Shown here: positions 32,674 to 42,062 of the stretch, piece after piece
How the letters are laid out: every line of letters starts with the position of its first letter
How positions within the stretch are numbered: the stretch's first letter is position 1
From: Afipia sp049747295
GTDB taxonomy: Bacteria; Pseudomonadota; Alphaproteobacteria; Rhizobiales; Xanthobacteraceae
Assembly (NCBI RefSeq): GCF_049747295.1
Contig: NZ_JBMHJM010000001.1
Coordinates: 3,782,001 to 3,846,000, forward strand
DNA: 64,000 nt
Direction: 5' to 3'
Made by a program: the position numbers and the translations under genes
The notes under the pieces: model-generated
The model's database searches: none
The model's input: the letters and a program-made list of their open reading frames with translations, nothing else
What the model was told of the DNA's origin: nothing

Positions 32674-35600
32674 ATGGCTACCAATCTCAGCGCAGGTTCG
32701 ATCGCTTTCACCGGTTACAACGGCAGCGGCAACGACAATCTTTCTTTTGTCGTTCTGACAGACATCGCGAGCGGTACGGTCATTAATTTTACTGACAATA
32801 CGTGGAACGGAACCAGCTTCGTAAATAGCGAAAGCATCTTCACCTGGACTGCGACTGATAATGTTGCTGCGGGTACGGTGATCGATCTGGACAATCTCAA
32901 GAACGGTAATGCCAGCGCTTCAGCCTCCATTGGCACATTAAACTTCACGGACAGCAGCAATCTTGGTCTCTCGAACGATAATGAGACCGTATACGCTTAC
33001 ACCGAGTCCGCAGGTTCGCCCAAGTTCCTCGCCGCTATCTCCAATGTCGGATTCACCGGCAACAACGGCGACAAGTACGGTACTTTGACCGGCACGGGAC
33101 TTACGGAGGGGGTCAACGCGATCGCCTTCTCGGGTGGTGTTGATACCGTGGGCTATAGCGGTTCACTCAGCGGAATGGGAAGCTTCGCTGACTATCTGAG
33201 CGCGATTAACAATTCGGCGAATTGGGCTGCGGTCGCAGCCGGAGCGTTCCCCACAACGCCTTTCACCGTCGCACCCCCGGCAGCTGCGCAGACCGTTTCA
33301 TTTACGGGCACCACATCCATTACTGTTAATGAAGGCGATGCTGGCGCGCAGACGGTCACCTTCACTGTCCAGCGCACCGGCGGTACGGCAGGTGATTTCC
33401 ATTTCACCGTCAAGGTTGTCGGATCCTCCGGACTCGTCAATGGCGACGACTTTGGTGGAACGATGCCGGGCTTGATCGAGGGTGTAATCCTTGATGGACA
33501 GACCACGGCCACGTTTACACTGACCTACACTGGCGATACGCGCTACGAGGCAAAGGACGGCATTACCGTTCAGCTTATTGCGGCCAGCAACGACGAAGCC
33601 CCCGCTAGTGTCGCTACCGGCAGCAAGGGACTCGGCCGCCTCACTCTGACCAACGACGATCCTGTTCCGACCAAGATCGCGGCAGGCGACATCGTCGAAG
33701 GTTCGGTGTCGTTGACCGGCGACCAGACGTTCGTGATCGAAAAGGGCGGACTGATGATCGGCAGCACGGGCACCGTGCCGATCACCTGGGCCGGCACCAA
33801 TTCTCACGTGACGATCGACAACTCCGGAACGATCCAGGCCGGAGCGGGCGGAAGCGCCATCAGTCTTAGCTCGTCGGCCACCGGAACCATGGAAATCGAC
33901 AACCATCTTGATGGCCAGATTCTCGGATTGCTCAATCTGAACTCGCGTCCCGGGGCAACCGTGACCATCAATAACGACGGTCTGATCAATGGCGGTATCG
34001 GTTTTGCCAATAAGATCGGCGGGGGCGGAGGCACCATCAACAATAGTGCCACCGGCATCGTCACGGCGGATACGGCGGATGGCACCGCGATAGGCAATGG
34101 CGGCAACGTCGAGATCAACAACTGGGGCAAGATCGTTGTGCCGGCCGATACCGCGGCGTTGAGCGGCGGCGATGCCATCGACTTCAAGGAAACCCAGAAC
34201 AATAGCGTGCATAACTATAACGGTGGCCTGATCGAGGGCTCCCATCACGCGATCACCGGCAGCCTCGGCGTCACGGTTATCAACGATGCGGGCGGCACCA
34301 TCATTGGCCGCAACGGCTCGGCGGTGAACATCGACAATAGTGAGGATCCAGCCAACACGGTTTATGTGACCAATCGCGGCGCGATGGAGGGGCGTTCCGC
34401 GGGATACGCGGACAGCGACGGCGACGCGATTGACAACGATGGTCTGTTGCGCCTCGACAATTACGGCACGATCAAGGGTCTTGGCGCGAACGGTACGCAC
34501 GACGGCGGAGCCAACGTTTCCGAAGGCGTGGCCATCGGCGGCGGTGTGATCAACAACTACGCGGGTGCAACGATCTACGGCTATGGCCGTGCGATCCAGG
34601 CTGACGACTCAGCAAATGGCGGGGCGCTAGCCGCGACCACGATCACCAACGAAGGTACCATTCAGGGGGACGGCAACGGCCCGCAGAACTTCGATCCGGG
34701 TTCGGATGCTGGCATCGTCATTGCTAACCGTGAGGCAATCGACATCCTCGGCACCTTCGCCGACACCATCACCAACAGGGGCACGATCATTGGCGGCGTC
34801 TTCACCGACGGCGGCGATGATACGCTGACCAACAGCGGCACGATGACGGCGCTGAAGACCGTCGCCATCGACATGGGCGACGGCAACGACAAGGTGGTCC
34901 TGCAGGCCGGCTCGAACATCACCGGCAGCATTCTGCTCGGCGCGGGCGACGACAGCTTCACCGCTATCGGTGTCACGAAGCAGGCCAACGTCGACGGTGG
35001 CGACGGCAACGATACCATCGTCGGCACCGATGCCGGGGATATCATTGCCGGCGGTGCGGGTAACGACACCATCACCGGCGGCAAGGGGGCTGACCAGCTG
35101 AGCGGCGGTGACGGTGACGACACCTTCAAGCTCGGCTTGGACATGCTCGGATCGGGCACCCGCACCATCGTGCTGGGCGACGGCACCACGGCGACGGTGT
35201 CCATCGACGGCCTTGCTGGAACACAGGACGTGATTTCCGGCGGCGCGGGCTACGACAAGATTGTACTGGATAAGGCGGGCACCTCTGGTTACGTGTTCGA
35301 TACGACGCCTGCCGCTGGTTCGTATACCGGCATCGAGGAAATCGACGGAACATCCGGTAACGACGTCATCATGGTGACGGCGACATACCAGAGCGACGCG
35401 GTCGGCGGCGGCATCAAGCTCGATGGCGGTGCGGGTAACGATACGCTCGGCGGCGGTGCCGGCAATGACACCCTTCTCGGTGGCGACGGCAACGATCTGA
35501 TCTCCGGTCTCGGCGGTAACGACACTCTCCAGGGTGCGGCGGGCAACGATACGATCTATGGTGGCGATGGCGATGATTACATCAATGGCGGCAGCGGCGC

Positions 35601-38600
35601 GGACGTGCTGTACGGCGATGCCGGTGTCGACACCATCTACGGCAGCGACGGCAACGACGAGATCCATGGCGGCGACGGCAACGATCAGCTGCAGGGCGAG
35701 GGCGGCGACGATACGATCTACGGCGATGCCGGCAGTGACTTCGTAGTCGGCGGCGACGGCAACGACACCATCCATGGCGGTGACGGCAACGATCAGCTGT
35801 TCGGCCAGAACGGCAACGACACCATCGAAGGCGGTGCAGGTGCTGACAAACTCAGCGGCGACGGCGGCAACGACACGCTGATTGCGGGCGCCGGCGATAC
35901 GGTGCTTGGCGGCACGGGCGACGACGCCATCTACGTGTCCATCCAGGACGGCAATCCGGCATCGATCGATGGCGGAGACGGCAGCGACACCGTGCACCTA
36001 GGTGGTGTGGGCGTCGGCGCATTCGGCAAGACCGCCAATGTCGAGACGCTGGACGTCGATGCCGGCATCTGGACGGCGGATGGCACCGCCAACTACGACG
36101 CGATCACCATCGCGGCCGGTGCGGCGCTCATGAATACCATATCGGTCGAGCACAGCATGACCATCACGGTTGGCGGCACGCTGAACTCTGGCGATGACCG
36201 CGCCATCACCGCCGACGATGGGCTCGACGACGGCTCGACATTGATCGTCAATGTGCTGGAAGGCGGCGTCATCACCTCGGGTGACGATGCGATCCGCATC
36301 AAGGACAACTTCAAGAACGGCACTGTCACCATCGACAATGCTGGAACGATCACAGCGACAGGCGGCCAGGCCATCGACCTGACGGATGTCACTGCGAAGA
36401 GCACCGCGATCACCATCACCAACGAAGCCAGCGGCATCATCACGGCGATCGATGCTGACGCAATCCGTGGCGGCGGCAATACCACCATCGACAACTTCGG
36501 TTCCATCACCTCGATAGCCACTGGTGACGACGTCAACGACGCCATCGACTTCCAGGATGACGGCGGCGGCACGGTCCACAACCATGCCGGTGGCAGCATC
36601 ATCGGTGCGCACCACGGCATTACCGGCTCGAAAGCTGTCACCGTCATTAATGACCTGGGCGGCACGATCATCGGCCAGAGCGGCAGCGCGGTGAACATCG
36701 ACAATGATGTGACCAGCATCGTGACCGTGACCAACTATGGCACCATGCTCGGTATGGCCAATCCAGAGCAGGCGGACAGCGACGGCGACGCGGTCGATGT
36801 CGACGGTCTGCTAAACCTGGACAATTACGGCCAGATCCGCGGCATGGGCGCGAACGGTTATCACGACGGTACAAAGGCCACGGACGCCAATATCTCCGAG
36901 GGCATTGCGGCCGGTGGCGGCACGATCAACAACTACGCCGGTGCGACGATCTATGGCTACGGCCGTGCGATCCAGATCGACGACTCCGCCAATGGTGGAG
37001 CGCTGGCTTCGACTACGATCTACAATGAAGGCACCATCCAGGGTGATGGTCACGGCCCGAGCGGCGTTTCGCCGGAAGACGCTGCGACCATGCAGGCGAG
37101 CATCACCGGTCGCGAGGCGATCGACATCCTCGGCACCTTCGCCGACACCATCACCAACAAGGGACAGATCATCGGCGGCGTCTTCACTGACGGCGGCGGC
37201 GACACCTTCAATGCTTATGTCGGTTCGACCGTCACCGGCAAGATCGACCTCGGCGACGGCAACGATACGGTCAACCTGCTCGCGACCGATGGCAACACTG
37301 CCACCGGCATCCTCGGCAGCGTGACGAACGCCGAGAACCTGATCGTGGAGGGCGGCTCCTGGGCTGTCACCGACGCTTCGTCCTTCAGCAATATCGATGT
37401 GAAGGGCGGCGCCAAAATCCGGAACGTTCAGGGCGTAGCTGATTCGTTAGCACTGACCGGCGGCCAGCATTTGACGGTCGAGCAGGGTGGTTCGGTCGAA
37501 TCCTATTCGATCGGCTTCGATAACGACGGCAATCCGGAGGAAGTGCTCGGGACTTCGCTTCTGCTGAAGGGGGATTTGAACGCGATCATCGACAACTCCG
37601 GTACTATCAAGGGTATCGCCGAGGTTGGAACGATGGACGGCGTGATCTTTGTGCCTCCCACGGGCCACGTGACGATCAACAATCACGAGACCGGTGTTAT
37701 TTCGGGTGGAATGGTTCTGCTAGGAGCCGCGAACACGGTCGATAACTTCGGCCAGATCATCGGAGCCGATGACAACAACACCATCGCGATTAATGCCACC
37801 ATTGGAGAGACGGTCACCACGATCGTTAATCACACTGGTGGTTTGATCACCACGCGTGCTGATCAGAATGTGATTCAAGCTGGCGACGGGACGACCATCG
37901 ACAACGCGGGCACGATCCGCAGCATGGACGATTACACCGACAGCGAGGGCAATCTGATTGCAGGCAAGGACGCCATTGCTTTCAAGAGTTCCGATGCGGG
38001 TGGTTCGGTGCACAACGAAGATGGCGGTCTCATCGAAGGCTCGCATCACGCGGTGTCCGGCAAGGGCTCGCTGACGGTTGTCAACGATGAAGGCGGCACG
38101 ATGATCGGCCGCAACGGCTCGGCGGTGAACGTCGACAACAAGTCAGGTGTCGCAAACACCGTTTTCGTGACCAACCACGGCACCATGCTCGGCCAGTCGA
38201 TGGGCTACGACGATAGCGACGGCGACGCGGTCGATGTCGACGCTCTGATAAAGCTCGATAACTACGGCACGATCCGTGGTGAGGGCGCCAACGGCACGCA
38301 CGACGGCGGTGCAAATGTTTCCGAAGGCGTGGCAATCGGCGGAGGCGTGATCAACAACTACGCCGGTGCAACGATCTACGGCTATGGCCGCGCGATCCAG
38401 GTCGACGACTCCGCCAATGGAGCCGCGAAGGCCGCGACCACGATCACCAACGAAGGCACTATCCAGGGTGATGGTCACGGTCCTCAGAACTTCGAACCAG
38501 GTTCTGACGCCGGTATCGTGATCGCAGGTCGCGAGGCGATCGACATCCTCGGGACCTTCGCAGATACCATCACCAACAAGGGAACAGGTAAGATCATCGG

Positions 38601-41600
38601 CGGCATCTTCACCGATGGTGGCGACGACATCTTCAACGCTTATGTCGGTTCGAGTGTCACCGGCAAGATCGATCTCGGTGACGGCAACGACACCGTCAAT
38701 CTGTTCGCGACCGTTGGCAGCTCGGCCACCGGCAACCTCGGCACCGTGGTCAATGCCGAAAACCTGAACGTCAAGAGCGGCAGCTGGACGATTGCCAACA
38801 GCCAGAACTACAAGACCATCGACGTCGCCACTGATGCGACGGTTGCTGCGGCATTGATCCTGGGGGCCGGTGAGACCCTGACAATCGAGCAGGGCGGTAC
38901 CGTTCAAGGACCGACAAGCGCGGTGGTGGTCAATGGCGGTACGTCGGATACCCTCGTTATCAACGACGGCAACATCAAGGTCTTGGCAGCCGCCGGCCAG
39001 AAGGACGACGCGATCACGGTCAACAGCGGGACGGTGACCGTCCACAACACCGGACACGGTGTGATCGAAGGTGCGCGTCATGCCATCACCGGTCCGGGTG
39101 CCATCACCGTCATCAACGATGCGGGCGGTCTGATCGTCGGCCATAACGGCTCGGCGGTGAACATGGACAATGGTTCGTCCGAGGCGGAGGCGGCTCACGT
39201 TACCAACTACGGCACGATGCTGGGAGACTCGGCTGAGATCGCCGACAGCGACGGCGATGCGGTCGATGTCGACGGTATCGTCTATCTCGACAACTACGGC
39301 ATGATCCGTGGCGAAGGTGCCAACGGCACGCACAAGGGCGAAGCCAATGTGTCCGAAGGCGTGGCAGCCGGTGGCGGTACCATCCACAACTATGCCGGCG
39401 CGACGATCTACGGCTACGGCCGTGCGATCCAGATCGACAACTCCAGCAATGCTGCGGCTTTTACCTCGACGACGATCATTAACGACGGCACCATCCAAGG
39501 TGACGGTCACGGCCCGAAGAACTACGAGACAGGTTCGGCCAACAACATCAACGTCGATAACCGGGAGGCGATCGATATCCTGGGCAGCTTTGCCGACACC
39601 ATCACCAACACCGCGACGGGTAAGATCCTCGGTGGCGTCTTCACGGACGGCGGCGCCGACACCCTGACCAACAGCGGCACGATGACGGCGCTGAAGGACA
39701 TGGCGATTGACATGGGCGCTGGGGACGACACGGTAACGAACAACGCGACGGGGACCATCACCGGCAGCGTTGCCCTGGGTGACGGCGACGATCACCTCAG
39801 CAATGACGGTACGATCACCGTCACCAGCGGCAACGCCGTGTCCATGGGCGCCGGCGATGACTATATGGGCCTCAGCGGCACCATCACCGGCAATGTGGAT
39901 GGCGGGGCTGGCAACGACGAGGTGAACATTCAGTCGACTGCTCACATCAACGGCACGGTCTCTCTGGGTGACGGCAACGATCACTTCCAGAGCTTGGGTG
40001 AGATCAAAGCCGCTGACGCCAGCGCTGTTGCGATCGACATGGGAGCAGGCGACGACACGGTCAACCTGTATACCGGCACGACAGTGCAGGGCACGATCGA
40101 GCTCGGGACCGGAAATGATATCCTGAACTCGACCGCGAACGGCAGCTATGTCGTCGATGGCGGTGACGGTAACGACTCCATCGCCATGTCATCGTCCCCT
40201 GGCGGCGGCGATGACGTCCTCAACGGCGGGGCCGGCAACGACTCGCTCGATGGCGGTATCGGCAACGACACGCTCAGCGGCGGCGAAGGCGACGATACGT
40301 TGCTCGGAAGCGCCGGCAACGACACGCTGATCGGCGGAAACGGGTCGGACCTCTACTACTACTGGTCCGGCGGCGGCGACGACACCATCATCGAAGGTGC
40401 CGGTAATGCGGGTGACTTCGATACGCTCAGCCTCCGCGACTTCAATATCAACGACGTGACGTTGGCGCGGAGCGGTGATGACCTCGTCGTCACCATGCAG
40501 GATGGTAGCAAGGTCGTCGTCTCTGATCAGTTCGCAGGCGGCGGTGTCGAAAACATCGTCTTCAAGGATGGTGCGATCGATCGCAACGGTGTCATCGACG
40601 CGACCAATCACGCACCGACGGTCGACGCGACGGTGGTCACCGTCGACGAAGATCACAGCATCGCTGGTCAGATTTCTGCAACCGACCCGGATGGCGATAA
40701 GCTGACCTACTCGACGGCTAACGACCACGGCCAGCATCATGGCTCGCTCTTCCTCGGGTCGAACGGTAAGTGGACCTACACGCCTGACCATGACTTCAAC
40801 GGTCATGACACCTTCACGATCACGGTGAACGACGGTCACACCTCGGTGGATACGACGATCGATGTGACGGTTAATCCCGTCAACGACGCACCGGTCGCGG
40901 TGGACGACACCGGGCGTGTCGGCGAGCACGACACGGCGACGTTCGACCTCACCGCCAATGACACCGATGTTGATGCCGGCGACGGCCATCCGAACCTCGT
41001 TCATTTCGAGGTTGATGGTGTGGATGGCATCAACGTGAGCAAGGAAGCTGCAGCCGGCGCCTTCCAGATTGTGGACGGCAAGCTGGTGTTCCATGGCGGC
41101 GACATTTTCGGCGCTCTCAACGATGGAGAACACGCAACCGTCACTATCAGCTACACCGCTGAAGACAGCAGCGGCGCGCCGACGACGGGCGAGTTCGTGC
41201 TCACCATCGATGGCGTGACGGACATGCATCAGGTCAACGGAACCGACGGATCGGATGTGCTGTTCGACACTGCCGCCGACGATCACATCATCGGCGGTAA
41301 TGGTGCCGACGTGATCTTCACGGCGTCCGGCTCGGATATCGTCGATGCAGGTGCCGGCAATGACACCGTGATGGCCTTGACCGGCAATGCGACGGTTAAC
41401 GGCGGCGACGGCAATGATACCATTGTCGGCGGCACCGGCAACACGGTGCTCAATGGTGATGGTGGCAACGACACGATCACCGGCGGCTCCGGAAATGAAA
41501 CCCTGAATGGCGGCGCCGGCAACGACACGCTGATCGCCAACAGTGGAAACGATCGGCTCATCGGCGGGCAGGGCAACGACCTGCTCATCGGAGGAACGGG

Positions 41601-41847
41601 CAGCGATACGTTCGTCTTCAAGCCCGGCGACGGTCAGGACAGCGTGGCCAACTTCAAGGCCGGCAACGGTTCGGTTCACGATGTGATCGAGGTCGACTCG
41701 CACACCTTCGCGAACTTCGATGCGGTCATGGCTGCAATTCATGACACCGCCTCGGGGGCTCAGATTCAGTACGGCGACGGATCGACACTGACTCTGAGCG
41801 GCATCACGAAGGATCATCTGGTCGTGGATGATTTCCACTTCGCCTGA
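32674..41847 (+). CDS. Giant RTX adhesin with autotransporter-like repeats (3057 aa), type I secretion substrate
   Basis: The ATG at 32674 has GGAG at a good distance. There is no Sec signal. Residues ~1-195 form an N-terminal domain of the kind found on secreted RTX proteins (SIAFTGYNGSGNDNLSFVVL). A Calx-beta domain spans ~206-326. From ~345 to ~2330 lie beta-helix-like N-N-x-G-x-I repeats, including four long modules (about 34.18, 36.54, 37.97 and 39.01 kb). RTX nonapeptides (GGDGNDTI type) occur at ~770-1090, ~2490-2565 and ~2850-2990. VCBS/cadherin-like domains at ~2645-2850 precede the last block, and the C-terminus (LTLSGITKDHLVVDDFHFA) is a type I secretion signal. It probably binds calcium outside the cell and acts in attachment or biofilm. 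The exporter genes follow directly. Confidence 0.9.
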   Translation: MATNLSAGSIAFTGYNGSGNDNLSFVVLTDIASGTVINFTDNTWNGTSFVNSESIFTWTATDNVAAGTVIDLDNLKNGNASASASIGTLNFTDSSNLGLSNDNETVYAYTESAGSPKFLAAISNVGFTGNNGDKYGTLTGTGLTEGVNAIAFSGGVDTVGYSGSLSGMGSFADYLSAINNSANWAAVAAGAFPTTPFTVAPPAAAQTVSFTGTTSITVNEGDAGAQTVTFTVQRTGGTAGDFHFTVKVVGSSGLVNGDDFGGTMPGLIEGVILDGQTTATFTLTYTGDTRYEAKDGITVQLIAASNDEAPASVATGSKGLGRLTLTNDDPVPTKIAAGDIVEGSVSLTGDQTFVIEKGGLMIGSTGTVPITWAGTNSHVTIDNSGTIQAGAGGSAISLSSSATGTMEIDNHLDGQILGLLNLNSRPGATVTINNDGLINGGIGFANKIGGGGGTINNSATGIVTADTADGTAIGNGGNVEINNWGKIVVPADTAALSGGDAIDFKETQNNSVHNYNGGLIEGSHHAITGSLGVTVINDAGGTIIGRNGSAVNIDNSEDPANTVYVTNRGAMEGRSAGYADSDGDAIDNDGLLRLDNYGTIKGLGANGTHDGGANVSEGVAIGGGVINNYAGATIYGYGRAIQADDSANGGALAATTITNEGTIQGDGNGPQNFDPGSDAGIVIANREAIDILGTFADTITNRGTIIGGVFTDGGDDTLTNSGTMTALKTVAIDMGDGNDKVVLQAGSNITGSILLGAGDDSFTAIGVTKQANVDGGDGNDTIVGTDAGDIIAGGAGNDTITGGKGADQLSGGDGDDTFKLGLDMLGSGTRTIVLGDGTTATVSIDGLAGTQDVISGGAGYDKIVLDKAGTSGYVFDTTPAAGSYTGIEEIDGTSGNDVIMVTATYQSDAVGGGIKLDGGAGNDTLGGGAGNDTLLGGDGNDLISGLGGNDTLQGAAGNDTIYGGDGDDYINGGSGADVLYGDAGVDTIYGSDGNDEIHGGDGNDQLQGEGGDDTIYGDAGSDFVVGGDGNDTIHGGDGNDQLFGQNGNDTIEGGAGADKLSGDGGNDTLIAGAGDTVLGGTGDDAIYVSIQDGNPASIDGGDGSDTVHLGGVGVGAFGKTANVETLDVDAGIWTADGTANYDAITIAAGAALMNTISVEHSMTITVGGTLNSGDDRAITADDGLDDGSTLIVNVLEGGVITSGDDAIRIKDNFKNGTVTIDNAGTITATGGQAIDLTDVTAKSTAITITNEASGIITAIDADAIRGGGNTTIDNFGSITSIATGDDVNDAIDFQDDGGGTVHNHAGGSIIGAHHGITGSKAVTVINDLGGTIIGQSGSAVNIDNDVTSIVTVTNYGTMLGMANPEQADSDGDAVDVDGLLNLDNYGQIRGMGANGYHDGTKATDANISEGIAAGGGTINNYAGATIYGYGRAIQIDDSANGGALASTTIYNEGTIQGDGHGPSGVSPEDAATMQASITGREAIDILGTFADTITNKGQIIGGVFTDGGGDTFNAYVGSTVTGKIDLGDGNDTVNLLATDGNTATGILGSVTNAENLIVEGGSWAVTDASSFSNIDVKGGAKIRNVQGVADSLALTGGQHLTVEQGGSVESYSIGFDNDGNPEEVLGTSLLLKGDLNAIIDNSGTIKGIAEVGTMDGVIFVPPTGHVTINNHETGVISGGMVLLGAANTVDNFGQIIGADDNNTIAINATIGETVTTIVNHTGGLITTRADQNVIQAGDGTTIDNAGTIRSMDDYTDSEGNLIAGKDAIAFKSSDAGGSVHNEDGGLIEGSHHAVSGKGSLTVVNDEGGTMIGRNGSAVNVDNKSGVANTVFVTNHGTMLGQSMGYDDSDGDAVDVDALIKLDNYGTIRGEGANGTHDGGANVSEGVAIGGGVINNYAGATIYGYGRAIQVDDSANGAAKAATTITNEGTIQGDGHGPQNFEPGSDAGIVIAGREAIDILGTFADTITNKGTGKIIGGIFTDGGDDIFNAYVGSSVTGKIDLGDGNDTVNLFATVGSSATGNLGTVVNAENLNVKSGSWTIANSQNYKTIDVATDATVAAALILGAGETLTIEQGGTVQGPTSAVVVNGGTSDTLVINDGNIKVLAAAGQKDDAITVNSGTVTVHNTGHGVIEGARHAITGPGAITVINDAGGLIVGHNGSAVNMDNGSSEAEAAHVTNYGTMLGDSAEIADSDGDAVDVDGIVYLDNYGMIRGEGANGTHKGEANVSEGVAAGGGTIHNYAGATIYGYGRAIQIDNSSNAAAFTSTTIINDGTIQGDGHGPKNYETGSANNINVDNREAIDILGSFADTITNTATGKILGGVFTDGGADTLTNSGTMTALKDMAIDMGAGDDTVTNNATGTITGSVALGDGDDHLSNDGTITVTSGNAVSMGAGDDYMGLSGTITGNVDGGAGNDEVNIQSTAHINGTVSLGDGNDHFQSLGEIKAADASAVAIDMGAGDDTVNLYTGTTVQGTIELGTGNDILNSTANGSYVVDGGDGNDSIAMSSSPGGGDDVLNGGAGNDSLDGGIGNDTLSGGEGDDTLLGSAGNDTLIGGNGSDLYYYWSGGGDDTIIEGAGNAGDFDTLSLRDFNINDVTLARSGDDLVVTMQDGSKVVVSDQFAGGGVENIVFKDGAIDRNGVIDATNHAPTVDATVVTVDEDHSIAGQISATDPDGDKLTYSTANDHGQHHGSLFLGSNGKWTYTPDHDFNGHDTFTITVNDGHTSVDTTIDVTVNPVNDAPVAVDDTGRVGEHDTATFDLTANDTDVDAGDGHPNLVHFEVDGVDGINVSKEAAAGAFQIVDGKLVFHGGDIFGALNDGEHATVTISYTAEDSSGAPTTGEFVLTIDGVTDMHQVNGTDGSDVLFDTAADDHIIGGNGADVIFTASGSDIVDAGAGNDTVMALTGNATVNGGDGNDTIVGGTGNTVLNGDGGNDTITGGSGNETLNGGAGNDTLIANSGNDRLIGGQGNDLLIGGTGSDTFVFKPGDGQDSVANFKAGNGSVHDVIEVDSHTFANFDAVMAAIHDTASGAQIQYGDGSTLTLSGITKDHLVVDDFHFA
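34177..39665 (+). repeat. Four long internal modules in the RTX adhesin gene
   Basis: Four copies of a ~600-base unit begin near 34177, 36541, 37975 and 39007. Each encodes, in order, GSHHAITG or a close variant, a V-I-N-D-x-G-G-x-x-I-G-x-N-G-S-A-V-N block, an ADSDGDAxD block, NNYAGATIYGYGRAIQ and REAIDILGTFADTITN. Three are followed by a shorter F-N-A-Y-V-G-S or T-L-T-N-S-G-T-M connector. The DNA is similar enough to allow recombination between copies, so the copy number may vary among strains. Confidence 0.85.
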
Positions 41848-41883
41848 GAATTCGGGACGCTCGCCGATAAAACAGATGTGGAA

Positions 41884-41913
41884 ACGAGGCGCCAAAAAGC
41901 GCCTCGTTTTTCT
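41884..41913 (+). terminator. Rho-independent terminator after the RTX adhesin gene
   Basis: ACGAGGCGC and GCGCCTCGT form a 9-pair stem around CAAAAA, followed by TTTTTCTTT. It lies 36 bases past the stop and separates the adhesin from its exporter genes, so the exporter needs its own promoter or read-through. Confidence 0.88.
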
Positions 41914-42062
41914 TTGTCAGAGGACTGTTACAATTCTGATTTATGTCACTGGGGAAATGGCGTGAATTTCATGCCGTTGCGTTTGTTGAGTGTCGCCCGG
42001 CGTGCTGCGCGTGCAATGTCGTCAGGCTTTTTGTGTTCGGCCACGCCATGGTTTTTCCAAAT

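Noticed and set aside
34177..39665. CRISPR-like or mobile repeat array
   Set aside because: The repeats are in-frame protein modules of ~600 bases inside one gene, not short repeats with unique spacers.
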